Assembly: GCA_002490775.1 (NCBI GenBank)
Contig: DKUR01000093.1
Location: 1 to 14,511, forward strand
Direction of reading: 5' to 3'
Source of the DNA: Lachnospiraceae bacterium UBA7199
Lineage (GTDB): Bacteria; Bacillota; Clostridia; Lachnospirales; Lachnospiraceae
Length of the DNA: 14,511 bases
The notes below the pieces were generated by a model, which searched no databases, was not told where the DNA came from, and worked only from the letters and a program-made list of their open reading frames with translations. Made by a program: the position numbers and the translations under genes. The first letter of the stretch is position 1, and each line of letters opens with the position of its first letter. This document shows, in pieces, positions 1-7,200 of this stretch.

Positions 1-1
1 T

Positions 2-1489
2 TTGTGGATCAGAAATGTATATTATCCGCCGGATGTCACTTTGAGTGGCGCATGGAACTTCTGGCAGTATATGGACACTGCTGTTTTAGAAGGGTACTCG
101 GGAACTGAAAAATACATTGATATGAATGTGTTTAGGGGAACGAAAGAAGAACTGGAAATGCTGCTTGTTCAGAGGAATGAGAAAGGAACTGTTCAGGAAG
201 TAGAAGAAGCAGAAGAAACCACAGATATAATTAATTCAGATGAATGGAGTTCCTGCTATCGGGCATATAAGTCGGTTCTTGCTGACTGGACATTAATAGA
301 AAAGTATGGGGACTTTAGTTATTATACCTTTTATTTTGGTGATAATTATGGCTATGATTCCTATTTTTTATTTGATATTGATAAAAATGGGATTCCAGAG
401 TTGTTTTTATGCTCTGAATCAATGTGCATTACAACAGTGCTTACTTATGAGCAAAAACTTTGCTGGCTTGTTTCCGATGATATTTATGGCATCAATGAAG
501 AAACAGGAGAACTTATAGTGCTGGGACACTGGCATGGTTCGGGAGGTTCAGGCAGCGAACATGAGTGCACCGGGTGGAAGATATCAGGAGATAAAGCTGA
601 AAATTCTATGTACATAGATTTTTATGACTTTTCTGAAAATGGAGATTTTATTCCGCAGGAAGGGGACGAAAGTTTCTATGTAATTTATGATGTGAAAACA
701 GAAAGCTATGAACATACCACAAATGGCGCAAAGTATGAGGAACTTTATGCAGCTCATGTGAAACCCTGTGCTTTGATTGAAGATTATCAGTTGTATGACC
801 TGTCAGATTTGAGCGGACTGGATAGGGTATGGAAAGAAAGCTGTGGAGATAAGCCTTTTTATCAGTACTATGATGAGGAAAGCGGAGAACTTCAAATGGA
901 ACTTTATTACGATTCTCAGACAGGGCGGGGGTTTGGTACCAGATATTATCCGGAGACGGAGGGAATGCCTGACGGATTTGCCATTGGTGGCATTGAAGAA
1001 GGGGAAACGGTTTGCGGGGCAATTTGGGAGAGAATAAACACTGATCCCTATGAAACTCTGGCATTTGGAGGAAGAGATGCGTCACAGTATCATGAGATTG
1101 AAAATTATGAAGAAGAAATAGAATACACAAGTGATGGAAAAATAGCGCATTACAAATCACTGGGAAATATTACTTACTTAGAGGATGCAGAAAATACAGA
1201 CACGATTGTTGAAATAGATTTTCTTTATCGCAATGATGGTTCACTGAAGGAGAGAAAATATAGGCATAATGGGTTCGTGTTTGAAACGACCTGTAGTGTA
1301 ATGGACAGCTTTTATGACAGGCAGCAGCGGCTTCTTTATGAGGATTGCTATATTACGCATGGAAGCCTGGATTACTACTATATTTACAATGGTGAAGAAC
1401 AAATTCCCACCTACTGCCTGATTCTGGATCATAATCTGGATCTGTTGTGCCCAGAGCTGTTGATAATGCAATCTTATTTTGGAACGTAA
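2..1489 (+). CDS. GH25-type muramidase, 3' part, with long C-terminal extension (5' end outside window)
   Basis: The frame is open at the left edge, so the visible 495 residues are only the C-terminal part; the first codon, TTG, is unlikely to be the true start. Residues 1 to about 52 match the end of a GH25 lysozyme barrel: a W-x-F-W-Q-Y strand followed by YIDMNVF, the usual GH25 ending (WQY ... vDlNvF). GH25 enzymes cleave the MurNAc-GlcNAc bond of peptidoglycan; the catalytic acids would lie upstream and cannot be checked. An acidic linker (about 60-78) leads into a domain with FLFDIDKNGIPELFL (about 122-136), a D-x-D-x-(N/D)-G-x-x-E loop common in secreted Lachnospiraceae proteins and possibly calcium-binding. 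Residues about 280-495 are Tyr- and acid-rich and I do not recognise them. The gene ends at TAA 1487-1489 before a hairpin terminator. GH25 assignment is fairly good; function of the extension is unknown. Confidence 0.7.
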   Translation: MWIRNVYYPPDVTLSGAWNFWQYMDTAVLEGYSGTEKYIDMNVFRGTKEELEMLLVQRNEKGTVQEVEEAEETTDIINSDEWSSCYRAYKSVLADWTLIEKYGDFSYYTFYFGDNYGYDSYFLFDIDKNGIPELFLCSESMCITTVLTYEQKLCWLVSDDIYGINEETGELIVLGHWHGSGGSGSEHECTGWKISGDKAENSMYIDFYDFSENGDFIPQEGDESFYVIYDVKTESYEHTTNGAKYEELYAAHVKPCALIEDYQLYDLSDLSGLDRVWKESCGDKPFYQYYDEESGELQMELYYDSQTGRGFGTRYYPETEGMPDGFAIGGIEEGETVCGAIWERINTDPYETLAFGGRDASQYHEIENYEEEIEYTSDGKIAHYKSLGNITYLEDAENTDTIVEIDFLYRNDGSLKERKYRHNGFVFETTCSVMDSFYDRQQRLLYEDCYITHGSLDYYYIYNGEEQIPTYCLILDHNLDLLCPELLIMQSYFGT

Positions 1490-1537
1490 GCAGGGTATGG
1501 TGGTTGAAATTAAAAGAAGATTAAATTTAACCAAGCA

Positions 1538-1564
1538 AAAAGGCAGGAGAATTTCCTGCCTTTT
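1538..1564. terminator. Bidirectional intrinsic terminator between convergent genes
   Basis: Perfect 11-bp inverted repeat: AAAAGGCAGGA (1538-1548) and TCCTGCCTTTT (1554-1564) around a 5-nt loop. The stem has a GC-rich core and A/T runs on both flanks, so it can work in either direction. It sits 49 bp after the muramidase stop and 33 bp before the end of the leftward pore-former gene, where a shared terminator is expected. Confidence 0.85.
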
Positions 1565-1596
1565 GCAATTGCCTATATGGTGTTCCAAATAGAGGA

Positions 1597-3261
1597 TTAA
1601 ATCTTTCCGGCGGATTGAATTACTTTAATTTCAATCAATCCATCTGTAATGTTATGTGCAGCATCTTTTACTCTGTAAATCTGCAGAATTGCCTGACGCT
1701 CTTTTTTGTCCTGATTTTCGTCCGTAGAAATAAAAACTTCTGAGTGAGCGCCTGTTCCGCTGGACTGGTTTGCCCTGATCCAGGAAGGAGTATTTTTAAT
1801 TTTTAAAGACCACGTGCCCTGAACTGCAATGTTGAATTTTTGTGTGCCTCCTTCTTTATCAAACATTAGACTTTTGGTATCAACACCTAAAAGGGGCGGC
1901 ATATGAAAGGTGATGTTAAAAGATGCGCTGTTTTGTCCACCTGTTCCAGTAATGTGTTTTGGGGATTGTGAGCCGCTGTAGCGGCTGATGGTATTCATAA
2001 TTCCGATTTCCATTGTGGAGGTAAAGCTTTTATAAATATCTCTTTTGTCGGTGCCAAATTTCCATACCCATGAATTAAGAGGTGAAAAAACAGAGCAGGA
2101 AAGAGCAGCGGGATCGTGAAGATATTGCCATTTACCAGCAGACCTGTTTTGAGCAGCTCTTTTAAATCTGTATTCCCACTCGGCGGAGGCGTTGTTTTTA
2201 CTTAGTGATATTCCTTTACAAGTGCAGTCCTGAACTTCAAATGAGTATGAAGAAGTGAAATTGGCGCCTACCGAAAAGGAGCCGCTTCCTTTTGCTTCAG
2301 GATTGCCGCCGCTTACACCGGCTTCAAAGCCTACTGTGCCTCCGATATCAATACCTTCGGAAACTGTATAGGAGGTTACGCCATTTATGGCCTGCGGATC
2401 TGCATAAACCAGTTCTGCTGAAACGTTGTCTGCATTTTCGGGAAGAGGAATATAATTTTTCATCTTATAAAAATCTACATAATTTAGACAGACTTCACCC
2501 TGTCCTACATACCAGGAATCACCATTTACATTTACCCGGCTTCCTGCCCAATGCTTATCATATCCCGGCGCTCCGTTTAAAATTCCATACTGCTGGATAA
2601 AGAACCAGTCTTCACCACCGTTTGCATTTGTACCTTCATATTTATGGCAGGAGATCATGTAATAATTGAGCGTACAAGGTTTTCCCTGAAGCGTAAAATA
2701 TTTGGAAACAACATGCTGTTTTGCCATTGCAGCAAGGTTTATATCAGAAAAATCTGCATTTAGTGCGTCTATCCCTTTTTTGTTTAAGAATTGTAGTGCA
2801 GATGCGCTTAATTCCTGCTTATCTTCCAGAAAATTTACCATATTTTGGGATATAGCATCAGGCTGCTTTTCATGATCTTCCAGTACATAGCAGACGCCTT
2901 CTTTGCTCATTTTAAGGCCAAATAAGCTGTATCCGATTACTTTGTTATCTGCTTTAAAATATTCCCGCCCCTCTAACCGTTCATAGACAGCATTAATTTC
3001 ATTATTTGTAGGTTTGTACAGTATGATCTGCTGATTTGCAAAGTAACTCTTTTCAATACTTTCCAAAACCAGTTCATCCTGCACATTAACGCCATTGCAC
3101 ATGATAATGATAGGTGCATTTACGTCTTCTGCACTATCCTTGGTAAAATCCTTCACCATAATTTTTGCTTCCAGTTCTTCCGCGACCTGAATCATGGTTT
3201 CCTCTAAGGCACTGTTTTCTCCTACGGGTTCGTTACTAACGTAAATTAGTTTTTCTGCCAT
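1597..3261 (-). CDS. Leukocidin/hemolysin-like pore-forming protein with C-terminal BACON-like domain
   Basis: 554 residues from ATG 3261-3259, chosen because GGAGG lies 7 nt upstream (minus-strand GGAGGGATAGAAATG); a longer frame opening at 3378 has no such site. Three parts are seen. Residues 1-184 form an alpha/beta domain I do not recognise. Residues about 185-457 resemble the leukocidin/hemolysin beta-barrel family: NYIPLPENADNV, then SYTVSEGIDIGGTVGF, a Gly-rich turn, GSGSFSVGANFTSSYSFEV (about 296-343, alternating polar/apolar as in a membrane-inserting stem), then a W-x-Y strand and SPLNSWVWKF, all in the order of S. aureus leukocidins. Residues about 458-554 look like a BACON domain (FDKEGGTQKFNI, W-S-L, PSWI). 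No signal peptide or membrane helix is visible, unlike classical leukocidins, so export is unexplained. It is transcribed away from the TetR gene. Family call is from motif order, not alignment. Confidence 0.72.
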   Translation of the reverse strand: MAEKLIYVSNEPVGENSALEETMIQVAEELEAKIMVKDFTKDSAEDVNAPIIIMCNGVNVQDELVLESIEKSYFANQQIILYKPTNNEINAVYERLEGREYFKADNKVIGYSLFGLKMSKEGVCYVLEDHEKQPDAISQNMVNFLEDKQELSASALQFLNKKGIDALNADFSDINLAAMAKQHVVSKYFTLQGKPCTLNYYMISCHKYEGTNANGGEDWFFIQQYGILNGAPGYDKHWAGSRVNVNGDSWYVGQGEVCLNYVDFYKMKNYIPLPENADNVSAELVYADPQAINGVTSYTVSEGIDIGGTVGFEAGVSGGNPEAKGSGSFSVGANFTSSYSFEVQDCTCKGISLSKNNASAEWEYRFKRAAQNRSAGKWQYLHDPAALSCSVFSPLNSWVWKFGTDKRDIYKSFTSTMEIGIMNTISRYSGSQSPKHITGTGGQNSASFNITFHMPPLLGVDTKSLMFDKEGGTQKFNIAVQGTWSLKIKNTPSWIRANQSSGTGAHSEVFISTDENQDKKERQAILQIYRVKDAAHNITDGLIEIKVIQSAGKI

Positions 3262-3351
3262 TTCTATCCCTCCATAAATTTTATTTTTGCAGGCAGCCAG
3301 TTGAAAGTGTATCCCGCCTGTCGTTAATGACTGCTGCCTTGCCTGAATCTT

Positions 3352-3378
3352 ATTATACAGGAAGGGGAAAGCAATCAA
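3352..3378 (-). promoter_or_regulatory. Candidate sigma-A promoter for the pore-former gene
   Basis: On the minus strand TATAAT is at 3357-3352 and TTGATT at 3378-3373, with a 15-nt spacer, slightly short. The -10 matches consensus and would give a leader of about 85 nt before the ATG at 3261. The -35 falls inside the right arm (minus-strand reading) of the palindrome at 3371-3396, so a protein bound there could block it. A better -35, TTGACA (3414-3409 on minus), lies too far upstream to pair with this -10. Confidence 0.5.
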
Positions 3379-3410
3379 GCCTTACGGCTTAATTGCAAGG
3401 GGAAAGCAAT
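3362..3410. repeat. Direct repeats flanking a palindrome upstream of the pore-former
   Basis: The 14-mer AAGGGGAAAGCAAT occurs at 3362-3375 and again at 3397-3410, 35 bp apart. Between them, GCAATCAAGCC (3371-3381) and GGCTTAATTGC (3386-3396) form an inverted repeat with a TTAC loop; its single mismatch becomes a G-U pair in minus-strand RNA. The element overlaps the proposed -35 of the pore-former promoter. It could be an operator or a local duplication; no particular regulator is indicated. Confidence 0.5.
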
Positions 3411-3484
3411 GTCAAGAAAAATGATATTAAATTTTAATCCCCATGCATATTGCAAGTAGTGCTTTCGATATTGCTCAAATATGA

Positions 3485-3509
3485 AGTGTGAAAATTCATT
3501 TTTCACACT
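3485..3509. promoter_or_regulatory. 10-bp inverted repeat, possible regulator site
   Basis: AGTGTGAAAA (3485-3494) and TTTTCACACT (3500-3509) are a perfect inverted repeat with a 5-nt centre. No T run follows in either direction that would suit a terminator. It ends 7 bp upstream of the TetR -35 box, so an operator or activator site is more likely. It differs in sequence from the repeat at 3513-3535, which suggests a second regulator. Confidence 0.5.
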
Positions 3510-3512
3510 ATC

Positions 3513-3535
3513 CTTATTGACAAAAAGTCAATAAG
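3513..3535. promoter_or_regulatory. Likely TetR-family operator
   Basis: CTTATTGAC (3513-3521) and GTCAATAAG (3527-3535) form a perfect 9-bp inverted repeat with an AAAAA centre. The core TTGAC-N5-GTCAA is a usual shape for TetR-family operators. It covers the -35 hexamer and most of the spacer of the promoter driving the downstream TetR gene, so binding should shut that promoter: classical autorepression. Assignment to this TetR is by position. Confidence 0.7.
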
Positions 3536-3544
3536 AATTATAAT
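3517..3544 (+). promoter_or_regulatory. Consensus sigma-A promoter for the TetR/M60 block
   Basis: TTGACA at 3517-3522 and TATAAT at 3539-3544, both perfect consensus, with a 16-nt spacer. Transcription should start near 3551, giving a leader of about 29 nt before the ATG at 3580. Such a strong promoter fits tight repression by the overlapping operator. Confidence 0.8.
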
Positions 3545-3579
3545 GAATTTAATCAATTGCTCTGACATGGAGGATTAGT

Positions 3580-4170
3580 ATGCCGAAAAGAATCAACGAT
3601 ACCGGACTGCGCAGACAACGGATTTTAAAGTCGGCCCGGAAGGTTTTTCTGGAAAAGGGATTTCACGGAGCTACAATAGATGACATAGCGATGGAAGAGG
3701 GTGTCGTCCGTGGAACAATTTTACATTACTATAAAAGTAAAAAACTTTTGATGGAAGCAGTGCTGGAGGAAGATGACAGGGAATGGGAGCCTTTGATAAC
3801 AGCACTTGTAAACAGACATGAGATCGCTGTAAGTGAACGCATTGATAAAATATTTGCTTTGTGTGAAGCGTACTTTGCAAGCAAAAAGGAGGAAACAGAA
3901 AATCTTTTTGAAAAAAAGGAAGAGACGCGTTTTTTCCTGGATCAAATACGTTTAAAAAATTATTACCGGCAGATGGAAGGATTGACCACACTTTTGGAGG
4001 AAGGGGTGGCAGCAGGGGAGTTTGTCATAGATAATCCCAGGCTGCAGGCGGCCTCTGCCATGTTTGCAGTTTTTGGAATCACAGGAACCGATATTTCTAA
4101 GGAGGAGTTAAACGTACAATTACAGGAGGTGAAAGAGCAATTGTTGCGATCCTGTAGAAATAATCCATAA
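3580..4170 (+). CDS. TetR-family transcriptional regulator
   Basis: 196 residues, normal for the family. The start is supported by GGAGG at 3569-3573, 6 nt before the ATG. The N-terminus has the TetR DNA-binding pattern: RRQRILKSARKVFLEKGFHG (11-30) followed by ATIDDIA and G-x-x-x-G-T-I-L-H-Y-Y-K-S-K (about 31-54), the helix-turn-helix with the usual [YF]-x-x-K-x-x-L continuation. The C-terminal half (about 60-190) is helical and should hold the dimer interface and a ligand pocket; ligand classes cannot be read from it. It is the first gene of a five-gene rightward block, starts divergently to the pore-former, and has a palindrome over its own promoter. Most TetR proteins are repressors released by a small molecule, so I infer autorepression and probable control of the M60 operon. 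Confidence 0.9.
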   Translation: MPKRINDTGLRRQRILKSARKVFLEKGFHGATIDDIAMEEGVVRGTILHYYKSKKLLMEAVLEEDDREWEPLITALVNRHEIAVSERIDKIFALCEAYFASKKEETENLFEKKEETRFFLDQIRLKNYYRQMEGLTTLLEEGVAAGEFVIDNPRLQAASAMFAVFGITGTDISKEELNVQLQEVKEQLLRSCRNNP

Positions 4171-4234
4171 ATTCCATAATGAAACAGCAGAAAATTAAAT
4201 TTGTTATAGTAACGAAAGAAAAGGAGAAGCGTGT

Positions 4235-7200
4235 ATGAAACAAATTACAGCATGGCTGACAGCATTTGGTCTGCTTATATCGTGCATCCTTCCGGTTCAG
4301 GCAGCAGAAACCAGCGGAATGGATTTATTCAGGACGACGCAGGAAGATACAGAAGCAGACAGCCAGAATAAAGAAGACAAAAACGATAATATAGAAGCAA
4401 AGACAGGGATCATTTCCGGGCCTGAAGCAAGCGCAAGCCCAAGCCCTTATGCAAGCACAAGCCCCAGCATAAGCTCAAGTCCCGATGTAAACCCAAGCCC
4501 TGGCGTAAGTGCAAGTCCGTCTGTAAAGCCGGACACGTCCTCCAATGCAAGCCCTGGTACAAGTGCAGGGGATGACCCTGGCATGAATGAAAAGCTTAGC
4601 CCAAGTCCGAAGCAGCCTGATGTAAGTGCGTCTCCCAGTGTAAGTCCTGAGACAGCAGTAAGTACATCTCCTAGTGCAAGTCCTGTTCCCAGCGCATCGC
4701 CCCAAGGGCAGCAGCTTTTCTCTGGAAAGGATGACTGGAATGAAAAGCAGGCTTCTGTCAGCGGTATGGGTGGTATTGAGGTGGTATTGATGAATGCGCT
4801 TCCGGTTTATCAGGGCAGCCGTATATATTTGACGGTTTCGCTGGAAGGGGAAGGCAGTAAAGAAGTGATTCTCGAAAGTAACTCTGAAAAGCATTCTGTA
4901 TTGTTTGAAGAACTGTCATCAGGTACCTATCACTTAAAAATATCTGAAAAGGAAGATTCTGGTTCCAGATTTGGTTTTCTTACTTATGAGCAGGATATTC
5001 AGGTTTCCGGAGACATTAAGACCGCAGAAATTTATACTGGTTTTATAGAACTGGATGGAATTTCCTATACAAAGGATTCTCCTCATCCGGGGGTATTGCT
5101 GATTGGGGATGTTAATAGAGATGGAAAGATTGATGAGCTTGACAAGGATGCCATCATGAAAGCAATCAGCAGGGGGACAGACGGAGTCCTTGTTGGAAAT
5201 CCCAATGAAAACCCTACAGATTTGAACAAAGACGGGCAGACAGATCTGGTAGATTTACAATACTATGCCAACAGCAAAGCAAGAATCAATGAAAATGCAG
5301 ATATGCAGGCTTGTGTGTACAGCAGGCTTCCTTCTGATGCGGTACAGGTAAACGTGAATACTGCTAGTACCCAGGTATCAGGAGATCCCGGGGAACTTTT
5401 AAAGGATAATGGCAGTGGAATAAAACTACAGAATATAGATGGAACAGAAATTTCTGAGCAATCACCTGTAGAAATTGGATTTAATCTGGCAGGCAGCAGT
5501 CAGGATTCCCAGAAAGTAGAACAGATTGCAGTTTCTATGGAGGGAGATGCCATTCAAAGTGGAATGCTTACCATCGTGACAAAGGATGGTGATGAGATTC
5601 CTTTTGCGATTGAAAATGGTCAGGCAGTTTCCATGAGTCGTATGGCGCAGCAGCAGGAACAAAGTGATATGCTGACAATTGATTTGAGAGGTCAGGTTGC
5701 AGTGAAAAAGGTAACACTGCTGATTACCAGATTGAATAAAGGAGGAAGTCTGGCAGAGATTTCCAAAGTGGAGTTTTTAAATGATACGCAAAATCGGATT
5801 CCTGCTCCTACTATGTATGTACCCAAGGGACTTACTTTAACTGGAGCAAACAAGTCTTTCCGGGTAAGCTGGGATAATCAGGTCAACGTAACTGGTTATG
5901 AGGTTAGGATCAGCTATGAAGGCCAGACAGAAACCAGGCGCGTAACTTCCAATCAGTTGGAGGTAAAGTCTTTTAAGGGAAATCGACTGAAAAATGGTGA
6001 GATTTATGAGGTAAGCGTGCAGTCTGTAAACGGAACCTGGTCCAGTGGTTATTGCAGTCCTGGAGCAGTCAGTCCTGTTATTTCCGGCAAACCTGACGCA
6101 CCGGATAACTTGAAAGCAGTAGGAGGCTACTGCCGGATTGTGCTTAGCTGGAAGAATATGGAAGATACAGATTCCTACAATGTTTATTACAAGGCAGAGG
6201 GAGAAAATTCATACAGCAAAGTCACAGGCATTACTCAAAATAGGTACGTGATTTCAAATCTGAAGGATGAGACCAGATATGAGGTTTATGTAACAGGAGT
6301 AAATGAATTAGGAGAAAGCAATCCATCCATTCATTCAGAAGCATGGACGATTACAGTAAAACCGGCGCAGATGCCAAACTATAAACTGATCAATGAGTCC
6401 AATGGAAAGGGAGCAGTAAGTGCGCATATTGTAAGCGTGACACATGGAAGAGGCTCTATGGTATCCAGCCCTTTGGACAAAGATGGAAGCAGCGCGCTTG
6501 GTACAGTGGATAAGGATGCCGCATCCTACTATCAGGTGCTTGACTGGGATGACGGAGCAAGCTATCCGGCAGCAACGAAAGGCCTTTTGTTTACACTGGA
6601 TGACTATTATGAAATGAATTATATCACCTTTGCAGAGGTGGAGGATATTGGCTATTACAGCGGTGCATATGTTTATTATTATGATGCAGAGCATCCGGAA
6701 GGCGTGGCAGCGAAGAATCTTTCACTTTTGCAGAGGACAGATGTAAATGGAAGAAAATATTATTTGATCAAACTGGCAGAGCCTGTCAGGGCAAACAAAG
6801 TAAGACTCGGCTTTACCAGAGGAAATAATCAGAGAGAGATTATTATTTCCGAAGTAAACTTTTATTATTATGACAGTCTGGAAAATGATATTCTTGCTTT
6901 GTATGGGGATGACCTGCATACTACTTTGAAAGATCATGTGACAGAAACAACAATTGATGCATTACAGAAGCGTTTGGATACCAAAGATGCAAAAAGCGGA
7001 GAATACCATCCAGAAAGGGCGATGCTTCAGAGAGAATTGGATAATGCAAGGGGGCTGCTTACTTCTGACTTTCAAGATATTGTAGAAATTAATGCAAAAA
7101 TTACTGCGGCAAAGGACAGTCATCTGGGATTTGGAGGGTTAAATGCATGGCAGCCTCTTGGCATTACCGCCTATGAAGGGGAGCAGATTGTAGTTTATGT

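Noticed and set aside
648..1160. 170-codon minus-strand frame opposite the muramidase
   Set aside because: His/Leu/Pro-rich composition typical of an antisense shadow; the plus-strand frame is continuous and family-like.
3262..3378. Longer N-terminus for the pore-former starting at 3378
   Set aside because: No ribosome site precedes it, the added 39 residues overlap the promoter-like elements, and the ATG at 3261 has an excellent GGAGG.
4276..4287. Lipobox (L-I-S-C, residues 14-17) in the M60 signal peptide, suggesting a lipoprotein
   Set aside because: The cysteine lies very early and is followed by more hydrophobic residues and a good signal peptidase I site (PVQA); kept only as a weak alternative.
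4427..4708. CRISPR-like array
   Set aside because: Units are short, degenerate and in frame inside a secreted protein; there are no constant repeats with unique spacers and no cas genes.
4475..4894. 139-codon open frame on the minus strand
   Set aside because: It is the reverse reading of the Ser/Pro repeat tract, is low-complexity (Arg/Thr/Cys) and lacks a ribosome site.
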